Positions 38,554 through 47,540 of a stretch of DNA of 64,000 bases are shown in pieces. How positions within the stretch are numbered: the first letter of the stretch is position 1; the number at the start of each line of letters is the position of its first letter. The position numbers and the translations under genes are program-made. The notes below the pieces were generated by a model. That model searched no databases. It was not told where the DNA came from and saw nothing but the letters and a program-made list of their open reading frames with translations. This DNA comes from G965205255 sp965205255 (lineage in GTDB: Bacteria; Pseudomonadota; Gammaproteobacteria; Pseudomonadales; Endozoicomonadaceae): positions 2,790,001 to 2,854,000 of the forward strand of contig OZ242051.1 in assembly GCA_965205255.1 (NCBI GenBank), given 5' to 3'.

Positions 38554-39741
38554 GTGTTAAATGATCATGATATTGTAATAGCCTCCGGTGCCCGCACCCC
38601 TTTGGGTAGTTTTCAGGGGGTATTAAGCACCGTTTCTGCTGTAGATTTAGGTGCAGCAGCTATTAAAGCAACAGTTGAACGTAGCTGTGTTTCATTTGAT
38701 GAGATTGATGAAGTAATGATGGGCTGTGTATTGCCAGCTGGCTTAGGGCAGGGACCTGCCAGAAGAGCTTCACGTAAGGCCGGAATATCAGATAAAACAG
38801 GTTGTGTAACTATCAATAAATTGTGTGGTTCTGGCATGAAGGCAGTAATGTTTGCGCATGATTTAATTAAAGCGGGCACTAATAATATTGTGATCGCTGG
38901 TGGTTTTGAAAGTATGAGTAATGCTCCTTATTTGCTTGATAAGGCACGAGGTGGTTATCGTATGGGGCATGGTCAGGTATTGGATCATATGTTTATTGAC
39001 GGATTAGAAGACTCTGACACCAAGCGATTAATGGGTTCTTTTGCACAGGATACGGCAGACATGTATGGTTTTACGCGTGAACAAATGGATGAGTTTGCTA
39101 TTGCCTCATTAATGCGGGCGCGTAATGCAACTGAAAAGGGATGTTTTGCTGATGAGATAGTGCCTTTTATCGTAAAAACTCGCAAAGGTGAAGTGACTGT
39201 TTCCAGAGATGAACAACCCTTTGTGGCTAACCCGGAAAAGATTCCGATGTTGCGTCCTGCCTTTAGCAAGGATGGTACTATTACAGCTGCAAATTCTAGT
39301 TCTATTTCTGATGGGGCGTGCGCTCTATTATTAATGACAGCTGAACAAGCCTCTCGAAGGGGGGTGACACCTTTAGCTAAAATTTCTGGACATACCACAA
39401 ATTCCCGGCATCCATCAGAGTTTACTATTGCACCGGTAGGAGCCATTACTAGCCTATTAGATAAAACCGGGTGGACATCTAATGACGTTGATATTTATGA
39501 AATAAATGAAGCCTTTGCTGTAGTAACCATGGCAGCTATGCACGATCATAACCTTTCACATGATAAGGTAAATATTCATGGTGGTGCCTGTGCGCTTGGC
39601 CATCCAATAGGTGCTAGCGGAAGTCGTATTTTGCTTACCCTTATTCATGCACTTAAGCAACAAGGTGGAACGAAAGGTATTGCCAGTTTGTGTATTGGAG
39701 GAGGAGAGGCAACAGCGGTGGGTATCGAGTTAGTGAATTAA
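38554..39741 (+). CDS. Acetyl-CoA C-acyltransferase (thiolase)
   Basis: The 395-residue enzyme is a thiolase-superfamily protein of the acetyl-CoA acetyltransferase type, cleaving or forming acetoacetyl-CoA or 3-ketoacyl-CoA. The nucleophilic cysteine lies in INKLCGSGMKAVM near residue 90. The other active-site motifs are NEAFAVVTMAA, the histidine in GGACALGHPIGASGSR and the second cysteine in SLCIGGGEATAV. Start is GTG 38554, supported by AAGGAG at ideal spacing. It is a single gene, so acetoacetyl-CoA and longer-chain substrates cannot be distinguished. An 18-bp tandem repeat feeds directly into its ribosome-binding site. Confidence 0.93.
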   Translation: MLNDHDIVIASGARTPLGSFQGVLSTVSAVDLGAAAIKATVERSCVSFDEIDEVMMGCVLPAGLGQGPARRASRKAGISDKTGCVTINKLCGSGMKAVMFAHDLIKAGTNNIVIAGGFESMSNAPYLLDKARGGYRMGHGQVLDHMFIDGLEDSDTKRLMGSFAQDTADMYGFTREQMDEFAIASLMRARNATEKGCFADEIVPFIVKTRKGEVTVSRDEQPFVANPEKIPMLRPAFSKDGTITAANSSSISDGACALLLMTAEQASRRGVTPLAKISGHTTNSRHPSEFTIAPVGAITSLLDKTGWTSNDVDIYEINEAFAVVTMAAMHDHNLSHDKVNIHGGACALGHPIGASGSRILLTLIHALKQQGGTKGIASLCIGGGEATAVGIELVN

Positions 39742-39877
39742 TGAAAATGCAGGTGACTTTTGAAGAAAAAGTTTTTTTTTGTTTTTTTATTCTGATTGAA
39801 AGACAAGCATATTATTATGGCTATTGTTTCAATAACTGAGGCATTTTACATGCGACTAACATAAGGGGGAATTCTGT

Positions 39878-40333
39878 TTGAGCGCTAAATTGTGGGTTGA
39901 TGCAGATGCCTGCCCAGTGATAATCAAAGATATCTTATTTCGTGCAGCAAAGCGAACGAACACGCAATTGACGCTGATTGCTAACCAATATTTGTCCGTA
40001 CCAAAATCAGAATTTATTAATTTTGTTCAGGTATCATCGGGCTTTGATATAGCAGATGCTGAAATTGTCAGGCGTGTAGCGAGCGGTGATCTTGTGATTA
40101 CCAATGATATACCGCTCGCCTCGGATGTTATAGATAAAGGAGCATTAGCGCTAAGTACACGTGGAGAAATATATACCGCAGAAAATATCAAACCCAGATT
40201 AAATATGCGTGATTTTATGGATACATTGCGTTCAAGTGGTATTGACACAGGTGGTTGCGAATCACTTAGTCAAAAAGACCGTAAAATGTTTGCAAATCAG
40301 TTAGATAAGTGGTTAGCGAAAAAGAAGGATTGA
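39878..40333 (+). CDS. yaiI: YaiI/YqxD family protein (UPF0178, DUF188)
   Basis: The 151-residue protein matches the UPF0178 family: the N-terminal LWVDADACPVIIKDILFRAA, the NDIPLASDVIDKGALALSTRGEIYT segment and the C-terminal LDKWL. The family is PIN-like and probably a nuclease, but no function is established. Translation appears to begin at TTG 39878, preceded by AAGGGGGA at suitable spacing; no in-frame ATG gives the conserved N-terminus. It is a single gene. Confidence 0.92.
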   Translation: MSAKLWVDADACPVIIKDILFRAAKRTNTQLTLIANQYLSVPKSEFINFVQVSSGFDIADAEIVRRVASGDLVITNDIPLASDVIDKGALALSTRGEIYTAENIKPRLNMRDFMDTLRSSGIDTGGCESLSQKDRKMFANQLDKWLAKKKD

Positions 40334-40436
40334 CAGCAGATCATATACACAAACCTAAAGGCTCTTGGCATGAGCTTCAAAAAACGGTGGTCACTGATTA
40401 GTGCCGGAAATCGTTAGAATGATGTTGCTGAATAAA

Positions 40437-40560
40437 ACTCTGGCTCAAAGGTCTGGCAGAAATCATCAATATTACAATTACAGAAAATAGAGGCTAGCAT
40501 AGCCACTTCCATGTTTTTATATTGTTGTTAGAAACCAAGCCGTGCATGAAAGACTCTGCA
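40437..40560 (-). mobile_element. Decayed IS982-type end fragment
   Basis: This stretch aligns with 229-340 of the insertion sequence at the window start: CTGGCTCAAAGG, GTCTGGCAGAAATCATCAA, CAGAAAAT, CTAGCAT, CACTTCCATGTTTT and GTTAGAAACCA all match with small changes. The 12-bp leader hairpin and the transposase frame are degraded, so this is a remnant only. Confidence 0.7.
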
Positions 40561-40939
40561 TTCCAACGTTTTTTTATGTTGAGTTCAGTTTTTTTCAGGC
40601 ACTTTATGTGCAAAATTATGGTAGTGAGATTTCTATTTTCTCTGTAAAACCTAGGTTTTCTGGGGTTGAGGCGCTTAAAAGGATTTTTTTGTGCTTATAT
40701 TTGTTTGCTATTTTAAGTCAGACTAATTGCTTGCTATATCGTATTACCGATATGCAACAGCAGAGTCAATATGTGCAGGTTCCAATTATCACAGGCTAAT
40801 GAAGTAAAAATAGAAATTGAGTATAATCTGTCACTGTGATTTTGATTTGTCAGACAATCAAAGATAATGGCGCATATAGCTGATGTGCCAGAATTTTTTT
40901 CTATTAATAATTCAGATGCATAATGGAATCAGGCAATTT
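40561..40939. other. Spacer before mfd with a doubtful small lipoprotein-like frame
   Basis: An open frame ends at 40799 with a hydrophobic segment and a lipobox-like cysteine (FAILSQTNC), followed by a short tail LLYRITDMQQQSQYVQ. The N-terminus of the frame comes from the decayed insertion sequence and no ribosome site is convincing, so I do not call a gene. It may be the stump of an outer-membrane lipoprotein of BamE type, but this is weak. The rest should contain the mfd promoter. Confidence 0.3.
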
Positions 40940-43900
40940 ATGAGGTTTATAATAAAAGGTCTGGCGCAACAGTCAGAGAATATTTTTAGTATTGGAAATG
41001 CAAATTTATGTGCTCAGGCGCTAGCCATATGTGAAGTGGTACAGGCTTCGACAGATTTTCATCTCGTAGTAACGCCAGATTCTGCTTCGGCAGACATACT
41101 TCAGCGACATATTAACTTTTTTCTTGAAGATAAAAGCGTTCCTGTGAATATTTTTCCCGACTGGGAGATTCTTCCTTATGATACATTTTCACCACATCAG
41201 GATATTATTTCACAAAGAATGAGATTGCTATATTCACTGGCATCACACCCTAAAGGAATAGTGATTGTTTCTTGCTCTACATTGATGCATCGCCTGGTTC
41301 CAGCAAATTATATTCAACGTCATTGTCTGTTTTTGAAAACAGGAGACATTTTTGATATAAGCGTAAAGCAAAAACAGTTGACACAAGCTGGATATATAAA
41401 TGTGGAAACAGTTTTTAATCATGGTGAGTTTTCGTTGAGGGGCTCTCTTATGGATATTTTTCCCATGGGAGCTTCTGAGCCGGTTCGCATTGATTTGTTT
41501 GATAATACCATTGATTCCATTCGCACTTTTGACCCAGAATCACAATTTACGCAAAAAGTAATTGGTGAAGTACAGTTGTTACCGGCTCATGAATATCCGT
41601 TAACACCTAATGAAACACTTCATTTTAAGCAGTCCTTTCAGGATACGTTTGATGTGGATTTTCGTGAATGTCCTGTTTACTGCGAGATTGCTAAAGGATA
41701 TGCATCTGCCGGAGCTGAGTATTATTTGCCCTTATTTTTTGACAGCACAGAAACACTTTTTGATTATCTACCAAAAAAAACGGCGGTGATTACTACGGGA
41801 GATATTCAGGGAGCTTCAGAAAAATTCTGGAAAAATACAGTGATGCGTTATGAAAACCATTCTGTTGATACGCATCGGCCATTACTCCCGCCTAGCGCTA
41901 TTTTGTTAGCGACAGATCAGTTGTTTTCAGAGATAAAGTCCCGTTCACGGTTAAGGTTAACCTGTGAAACTATTACAGAGAAACAGGGCAGAATGAATCT
42001 TCCGGTGAAACCATTTCCGGAAATGGTCATTAATGTTAAAGCCAGTGACCCTTATTTTGCATTAACTTCTTTTTTAAATACCAACAACCGAGTTTTATTT
42101 GTAGCTGAATCTGCCGGAAGAAGAGAACAGTTGCTTACTTTACTGGCTAATGCAGGCGTTAAACCTGAGCCGGTTGCAAGCTGGAATGAATTTATCAGCA
42201 ATCCAGAAATTAAAACAGGGTTGGTTATTGCTCCTTTAGATTATGGGCTTTGGTTCTATTGTGCTGGTATAGCGCTTATTACTGAAAGTGAGTTTTTGGG
42301 TTCGACAGTAATGCAACGCCGACGAAGAGGTAAGCAAACACAAATCAGTGATCAGGTGATTCGTAATCTGAGTGAGTTAAACAATGGATCACCTGTTGTT
42401 CATATCAGTCATGGTGTTGGACGTTTTGAAGGGCTGCAAACTTTTAATCTGGATGGTCAGCCACAAGAGTTTTTGACACTTCTTTATGCTGATAATGCAA
42501 AGCTTTACGTGCCTGTTGCTCATTTGCACCTGATTTCAAGATATACAGGTGCCAGCGATGAAAATGCACCTTTACATAAGCTGGGTAGTGATCAGTGGGG
42601 AAAAGCTCGTAAAAAATCTGCTGAAAAAGTGCGTGATGTTGCTGCAGAGTTGCTGGATATTTATGCGCGAAGAAGGTCTGTTAACGGAGAATCATTTAGC
42701 TGGCCGGAGGCAGAATATATTACCTTTTGTAATGAGTTCCCGTTTGAAACAACACCTGATCAGCAGGCAACGATAGAAGCAACACTTGAAGACCTTGAAA
42801 AAGCGCAACCAATGGACCGTCTGGTATGCGGGGATGTGGGTTTTGGTAAAACTGAAGTGGCTATGAGAGCCGCTTTTGCAACACTGTTTAATCAGGCTAA
42901 AGGTTCTCAAAAGCAGGTAGCAATACTGGCACCTACCACGCTATTAGCACAACAGCACTATGAGAGCTTTTGTGACCGATTTGCTGACTGGCCTGTAAAA
43001 GTGGCTGTAATTTCACGTTTTAAAAGTGCAAAACAAACAGTAGCCATAAAGCAGGCATTAGCATCCGGAGACACAGATATTATTATTGGTACACACAAAC
43101 TGCTAAATGAGAATATCAGGTTTAAAGATCTTGGTCTTTTAGTTATAGATGAAGAGCATCGATTTGGTGTTCGCCAAAAAGAGCGTATGAAGTCTTTTCG
43201 CAGTCAGGTTAATATTCTGACACTAACGGCGACACCTATTCCCCGTACATTGAATATGGCTATGTCGTCTATAAGAGATTTATCCATTATTGCTACCCCT
43301 CCTGCTAAACGTTTATCAATTAATACGTTTGTGCACAACCATGAAAATAGGATAATTAAAGAGGCGGTTCATCGTGAGCTGTTACGTGGCGGCCAAGTTT
43401 ATTATCTGCATAACGATGTCAAAACCATTGAGAAGGCGGCTGATGATCTACAGGAACTAGTACCTGATGCACGTGTAGCTATTGGTCATGGGCAAATGCG
43501 TGAACGACAGCTTGAGCAGGTGATGCATAATTTTTACCACAGAAAAACAAACGTGCTGGTTTGTAGTACTATTATTGAAACCGGCATTGATGTGCCTAAT
43601 GCGAATACCATTGTTATTCACAGGGCAGATAAGTTTGGTCTAGCGCAATTACACCAGTTACGTGGCCGAGTAGGGCGTTCCTGTCATCAGGCTTATGCAT
43701 ACTTGCTGACACCAAAGGATAAAAAAATTACTAAGGATGCAGAAAAACGTCTTGAAGTTATTGCTTCCACAACGGCGCTTGGTTCTGGCTTTATGCTGGC
43801 AACCCATGATCTTGAAATTCGTGGTGCCGGAGAATTACTGGGTGAAGGTCAATCTGGTCAAATAACTAATATCGGCTTTTCTCTTTATATGGATATGCTG

Positions 43901-44395
43901 GAAAAAGCGGTGAAAAGCTTGCAAAGAGGTGATATTCCAAAGGTTGATGTATCTGTGGATAGTTGTACAGAAGTTAACCTGCATATACCAGCGTTAATTC
44001 CTGAAAACTATATTGCAAGTCCACACACACGCCTTATTCTTTATAAGCGAATTGCATCCTGTGAAACGGCCGATATGCTTGATGAACTCAAAGTTGAATT
44101 TATAGATCGTTTTGGTCTGTTGCCTGAGGCTATTACAAACCTATTTCGAGTAACAAAGATTAAGCTAAAGGCAGAAAAGTTAGCTATTTTAAAGATCGTG
44201 GCTAATAGTGAGACAGGAAAAATTACTTTTTCAGTTGATGCTAAAATTAATCCCGAAAACTTAATTGCTCTTATACAGCAACAGCCAAATATTTATCAGC
44301 TCATTGGATCAACGGCGCTAAAATACACATCTGACATGCATGATTTTAACAAGCGTTTTTCATTCACAGAGCAATTATTAGAGCATCTTTTTTAG
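40940..44395 (+). CDS. mfd: Transcription-repair coupling factor Mfd
   Basis: Mfd displaces RNA polymerase stalled at lesions and recruits UvrA. The product (about 1151 residues from the chosen start) shows the UvrB-homology region (WEILPYDTFSPHQDIISQRM), the CarD-like RNA-polymerase interaction domain (VVHISHGVGRFEGLQTFNLDG), and the RecG-type translocase core: Walker A GDVGFGKTE with K638, DEEH at 737-740, TATPIPRTLNMAM, STIIETGIDVPNANT and QLRGRVGR. The TRCF C-terminal domain is complete. I chose ATG 40940 (AGG six bases upstream, length near E. coli's 1148); the open frame extends back to ATG 40883. Confidence 0.97.
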   Translation: MRFIIKGLAQQSENIFSIGNANLCAQALAICEVVQASTDFHLVVTPDSASADILQRHINFFLEDKSVPVNIFPDWEILPYDTFSPHQDIISQRMRLLYSLASHPKGIVIVSCSTLMHRLVPANYIQRHCLFLKTGDIFDISVKQKQLTQAGYINVETVFNHGEFSLRGSLMDIFPMGASEPVRIDLFDNTIDSIRTFDPESQFTQKVIGEVQLLPAHEYPLTPNETLHFKQSFQDTFDVDFRECPVYCEIAKGYASAGAEYYLPLFFDSTETLFDYLPKKTAVITTGDIQGASEKFWKNTVMRYENHSVDTHRPLLPPSAILLATDQLFSEIKSRSRLRLTCETITEKQGRMNLPVKPFPEMVINVKASDPYFALTSFLNTNNRVLFVAESAGRREQLLTLLANAGVKPEPVASWNEFISNPEIKTGLVIAPLDYGLWFYCAGIALITESEFLGSTVMQRRRRGKQTQISDQVIRNLSELNNGSPVVHISHGVGRFEGLQTFNLDGQPQEFLTLLYADNAKLYVPVAHLHLISRYTGASDENAPLHKLGSDQWGKARKKSAEKVRDVAAELLDIYARRRSVNGESFSWPEAEYITFCNEFPFETTPDQQATIEATLEDLEKAQPMDRLVCGDVGFGKTEVAMRAAFATLFNQAKGSQKQVAILAPTTLLAQQHYESFCDRFADWPVKVAVISRFKSAKQTVAIKQALASGDTDIIIGTHKLLNENIRFKDLGLLVIDEEHRFGVRQKERMKSFRSQVNILTLTATPIPRTLNMAMSSIRDLSIIATPPAKRLSINTFVHNHENRIIKEAVHRELLRGGQVYYLHNDVKTIEKAADDLQELVPDARVAIGHGQMRERQLEQVMHNFYHRKTNVLVCSTIIETGIDVPNANTIVIHRADKFGLAQLHQLRGRVGRSCHQAYAYLLTPKDKKITKDAEKRLEVIASTTALGSGFMLATHDLEIRGAGELLGEGQSGQITNIGFSLYMDMLEKAVKSLQRGDIPKVDVSVDSCTEVNLHIPALIPENYIASPHTRLILYKRIASCETADMLDELKVEFIDRFGLLPEAITNLFRVTKIKLKAEKLAILKIVANSETGKITFSVDAKINPENLIALIQQQPNIYQLIGSTALKYTSDMHDFNKRFSFTEQLLEHLF

Positions 44396-44459
44396 TAAAA
44401 AATGTAAAATATAATTCTAGTCACGGTAAGTTTATTCAGATAAAAAGTACAGCCGGGTT

Positions 44460-44504
44460 AATCAAAAGCCGGCATATTGACCAGGAATGAGCCGGCTTTT
44501 GATT
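44460..44504. terminator. Terminator between mfd and the convergent small gene
   Basis: AATCAAAAGCCGGC (44460-44473) and GCCGGCTTTTGATT (44491-44504) form a perfect 14-bp stem with a 17-base loop. The flanking A- and T-rich ends allow use in both directions, fitting the convergent gene arrangement. Confidence 0.8.
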
Positions 44505-44514
44505 TGTATGAGTT

Positions 44515-44648
44515 ATACTAAAACTTATTTCTACCTTTTTATTGTGATACTTTTCTAATCTTGCTGTTATGCGTTGGAGCTCTTCGTAATAGGAGGCTTA
44601 CTTGTCACTTCGCTTATAACAGTAGATAGAAACATAGGCTATGGTTTT
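44515..44648. repeat. Dispersed palindromic element, diverged full-length copy
   Basis: The left end ATACTAAAACTTATTTCTAC and right segment CTTATAACAGTAGATAGAAA match the element at 38052-38193, with a common interior CTTGCTGTTATGCGTTGGAG. The right end (ATAGGCTATGGTTTTG) is more diverged and contains the stop codon of the small gene at 44639. Confidence 0.65.
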
Positions 44649-44980
44649 GTTGTAATTCTTACCGAAAACAACTTGCATGATTTGTGAAGACCAAAAATGG
44701 TATCTTTATCCAAAGCACTATAATAAATAGGGCTAAACTTGGAGCAATTGACAGAAGGAGTACTGCCGGAGGGGCAGGCGGGAAAGTTATTGGTATTAAA
44801 CCATTTATCATCTAAATTCAAACCAACGTGTACATTAGCTGGAAGATTACAGCATATAAAATTTAGTACCTGCGCGGAATTTTTTTTAGATTTACAAGTT
44901 GCAGTCTCAGCAAACACCTGAGTTGCTGAAAAAAAAATCAATAGCGCAAGTGTCATATATTTAAAGCGAGCATTTAACAT
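44639..44980 (-). CDS. Small cysteine-rich secreted protein, function unknown
   Basis: The 113-residue product has a clear signal peptide (MLNARFKYMTLALLIFFSAT then QVFA, likely cut near residue 24). The mature part of about 90 residues contains six cysteines (TCK, ICC, PAC, NCS, SCK), consistent with disulfides in the periplasm or outside the cell. AGAGGT precedes ATG 44980 at good spacing. I recognise no family. Its C-terminal residues and stop overlap the diverged end of a palindromic element, as in lutC. The gene is isolated between mfd and csiV on the opposite strand. Confidence 0.6.
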   Translation of the reverse strand: MLNARFKYMTLALLIFFSATQVFAETATCKSKKNSAQVLNFICCNLPANVHVGLNLDDKWFNTNNFPACPSGSTPSVNCSKFSPIYYSALDKDTIFGLHKSCKLFSVRITTKP

Positions 44981-45746
44981 AAAGTACCTCTGTTGTTTGG
45001 TTTGTTGTTTCGAGCTAATAATGTTTATAAATTATTTTTTTAGTAATAACCTGATAATAAAACAAGCTAGGATTTTGGTTGTGTCATAAACTTGCAGATT
45101 ACCAGAGCTATCTTCCTTCTTGTGAAAGTGGCAATCAAAAACATTAATGAATGAGCTATACCTTTGGCTTTCTTCCTCTGCAAAAATAACGTATACGTAA
45201 ATTTATATTATTATTCGCTTTCTGAGAGTTAACTCAGCAATTTTGTAAATCTCCGAAGAGTATTAACCACCCACTAACGAATAATAAAAAGTCATATGAG
45301 AGAAATTTTCTTATTCAATAAGCAGGGTCAGTGTAGAATAGTTTTTATTTTAAAACATACGGATAATAAGCTAATATCTGGATTTTTACTCTGGTTTTAT
45401 TCTGGTAAAATAGATAGAATATTGTGCACAAGTAATAAGATGCATTTATTGTTCAGTAAACAAACGTCTTAATTTTCATGTTTTACTTAAAATATGAATA
45501 ATTTTACGGAGTGTAGGTGGGGCGTTCTTGCATTACAATTTGGTTTCGGATGTTCTGGTTTAACGAAGCTGGATACTTAAATTGAAAGCCTAGGTGATAC
45601 ATAATTTGGTATTATTTCAGCAAAGGTTGTAATTTACATATAGATTGCCCCTCTAGGGAATGATGGTAGCCGTGATAATCTGAAAATTTGATAGAAGACC
45701 AGATAACAGAGTGTTTTATAGTAAATGATCAGGTGGATTGTACAGG
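44981..45746. other. Long AT-rich non-coding spacer
   Basis: About 766 bases separate the small secreted-protein gene from csiV. I see no reading frame with a ribosome site, no RNA gene and no repeat family member. Promoters of both divergent genes must be here; none is clear enough to mark. Confidence 0.4.
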
Positions 45747-46469
45747 ATGTATAAAGAAAATACTTTAGGTTCTGGACTAGGTAATTCGGCGTTTTTTTTG
45801 GTTTTTTTGATAACGTGTCTTTTGTTACCTCAGGTATCCTTTGCCACAGAGGCAGACTCAGATAAAAATTGGTATGAAGTACAAATGGTGGTGTTCTTAA
45901 ATAATCATGTCACATCAAAGGAGCACTGGTTGTCAAATCCACCCGTATTAAATATTCCTCAAAATGCTGTAGCCCTGAAAACGCCGGAAGAGATTAAAGC
46001 GGAAAATTTAAAGCCGGATGTTGACAGAGGTTTTATGGTTCAGTTGTCTCCCCAAAAAAGTTTTATGAAACTTGTTTCAAAGTTACAGCAAAGCCAGTTT
46101 TATTCGGTTGTTTATTTTGTTAGATTCCGATTTCCTTTAAACACTTTTAGTGAGCCTATCTCTGTTATAATTCCCTCCTCTGTCGTAAACGGAACTGCTG
46201 TTTCGGGGTATGTGAGCTTTTTTCAAAGACATTTATTGCATGTGGAGCCAAAGCTTGTATTTCATCTCGTATCAAATCGGAGTAGTCAGAATAAAACCAT
46301 AGACGAAAGAAAGAATATTTTAGACAGCAGCTGGTTTGAGATGCAACAAAAGCAACGGATTTTTCTTAATAGGCTAACCTATCTTGATAACCCTGTAGCA
46401 GGCATATTAGTGCAGGTGTCTCGTTACAAGAAGGCAACGAACGACGACACAGCAGACAAAGCAGAGTAA
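45747..46469 (+). CDS. csiV: CsiV family protein (periplasmic)
   Basis: The 240-residue product has an N-terminal signal peptide (SAFFLVFLITCLLLPQVSFA) and the family-typical start of the mature region, WYEVQMVVFLNN, followed by a C-terminal beta-rich part with FFQRHLLHVEPKLVFHL and RIFLNRLTYLDNPVAGILVQVSRY. CsiV proteins are small periplasmic proteins; in pseudomonads a member sits beside mfd, which supports this call. AGGTGG lies ten bases before ATG 45747; a TTG nine bases upstream is less likely. The precise function is not established. Confidence 0.8.
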   Translation: MYKENTLGSGLGNSAFFLVFLITCLLLPQVSFATEADSDKNWYEVQMVVFLNNHVTSKEHWLSNPPVLNIPQNAVALKTPEEIKAENLKPDVDRGFMVQLSPQKSFMKLVSKLQQSQFYSVVYFVRFRFPLNTFSEPISVIIPSSVVNGTAVSGYVSFFQRHLLHVEPKLVFHLVSNRSSQNKTIDERKNILDSSWFEMQQKQRIFLNRLTYLDNPVAGILVQVSRYKKATNDDTADKAE

Positions 46470-46512
46470 TATAAGGTTTTTTCAAAATCAATAATGAGTC
46501 TGATGATATTTT

Positions 46513-47043
46513 ATGAATGAACTACACAAATCCAGACATTGTCTTGAATCGTTATTGCAAGGCTGTGATGAAACAATGGATGAGCTTGATTTTGCTTATG
46601 CTCATGGGCTTCTGACAGCATCGGTTATTAGTCCGCAATGTCCGGAAATGGATGTGATCATCAGCCATCTTCTTGAAGAAAAACCAGTGGTTGACTCAGC
46701 GATGAAAACTGAATTAATTCATGCAATTACCACAGAGATCAAAGCACTTGACCGGCTTTTTAATGAAGAAGAGTCGGAAAAAAAACTTCTTCCCCAAGAT
46801 CCTGATATTTTGGCTATCTGGTGTTCAGGTTTTTTAGATATTCATTTTGAGCAACATCAATACTGGCTTAAGGATCGTGATCAGGAAATCAGCGAGTTAA
46901 TACTACCTTTTATTGTATTATCCGGTTTATTTGAAGAAGAGGCTGAGTTCAGAGAAATGATGAATGATGAGCGGTTAATTGAAGACATGCAGGCTCAGCT
47001 ACCGGAGGTCCTTACTGAGCTTTATCTGATCTTTCGATCCTGA
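46513..47043 (+). CDS. UPF0149 (YecA/YgfB) family protein
   Basis: The 176-residue, acidic, all-alpha protein matches the UPF0149 family, with the signature DFAYAHGLLTASVISP near residues 25-40 and IWCSGFLDI in the middle. The family includes E. coli YecA and YgfB; molecular roles vary and I cannot assign one. No metal-binding SEC-C tail is present, so it is of the shorter YgfB type. It lies 43 bases after csiV and is probably in the same transcript. Confidence 0.85.
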   Translation: MNELHKSRHCLESLLQGCDETMDELDFAYAHGLLTASVISPQCPEMDVIISHLLEEKPVVDSAMKTELIHAITTEIKALDRLFNEEESEKKLLPQDPDILAIWCSGFLDIHFEQHQYWLKDRDQEISELILPFIVLSGLFEEEAEFREMMNDERLIEDMQAQLPEVLTELYLIFRS

Positions 47044-47262
47044 CAATACCTCGGACAGTGATTGACTCACTGTCTCTCACGAGTATTATCGATTAGTTCA
47101 ACAACACGAACAGAAAATAATCTATTGAAAACACAGTAAATAAAACCCTATAGGTATTGTTCAGCGTAAAAAAACCACAAAGAACGTTTATTGCAGTGCT
47201 GATTTTTATACTAATGTCATTTCATGACAAAGTAACATTCAGAAATGCCATACAGCATAACA
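47044..47262. other. Spacer before the tandem array
   Basis: About 220 bases follow the UPF0149 gene with no recognisable gene. A short inverted repeat (TCATTTCATGACAAAG region, about 47217-47232) is present but not convincing as a terminator. Confidence 0.35.
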
Positions 47263-47345
47263 GCTTACTCATCACCTCGCCTCGCCTTTAAACAGAACAC
47301 CAGAACAGCATACTCATAACAGCCGTTATAAATAGGTTTTGGTAT
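47263..47345. repeat. Right half of the dispersed palindromic element, first array boundary
   Basis: The segment ending CATACTCATAACAG-CCGTTATAAATAGGTTTTGGTAT matches the right half of the copies between later units. The left half is absent here. It marks the left edge of the tandem array, directly before the unit 1 promoter. Confidence 0.65.
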
Positions 47346-47369
47346 AAGGTTATACAGCTTTATTCTTTG

Positions 47370-47389
47370 ACACTTATGTAGTGTATAAT
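47370..47389 (+). promoter_or_regulatory. Array unit 1 promoter with dyad operator
   Basis: The dyad ACACT-TATGT-AGTGT (47370-47384) overlaps the -10 box TATAAT (47384-47389). TTGACA overlaps the dyad but is only 11 bases from TATAAT, so it is not a standard -35. The same sequence is repeated before every unit (50956, 54443, 57968, 61848). The next TATAAT, at 47479-47484, directly precedes the GTTTT repeat and could be a second start. Confidence 0.6.
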
Positions 47390-47491
47390 TACTATCAATA
47401 AAAGTTTATTAAGTAATTACGGTAAATCAGTTATTTGAAATAAAAGCTATTTGAAATAAAGAGTATTTATTTTTCATTTATAATATTTTTT

Positions 47492-47521
47492 GTTTTGTTT
47501 TGTTTTGTTTTGTTTTGTTTT
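47492..47521 (+). repeat. GTTTT repeat, 6 copies (unit 1 leader)
   Basis: Six exact GTTTT units lie in the leader, right after a T-run and the second TATAAT. The corresponding site has 3 copies in unit 2, none in units 3 and 4, and 1 in unit 5. Confidence 0.9.
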
Positions 47522-47540
47522 GTCTTTGTATGTTCTTCCA

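Noticed and set aside
40542..40799. 85-residue lipoprotein-like frame before mfd
   Set aside because: The start lies in insertion-sequence debris, there is no ribosome site, and the tail after the cysteine is only about 20 residues. At best a gene stump.
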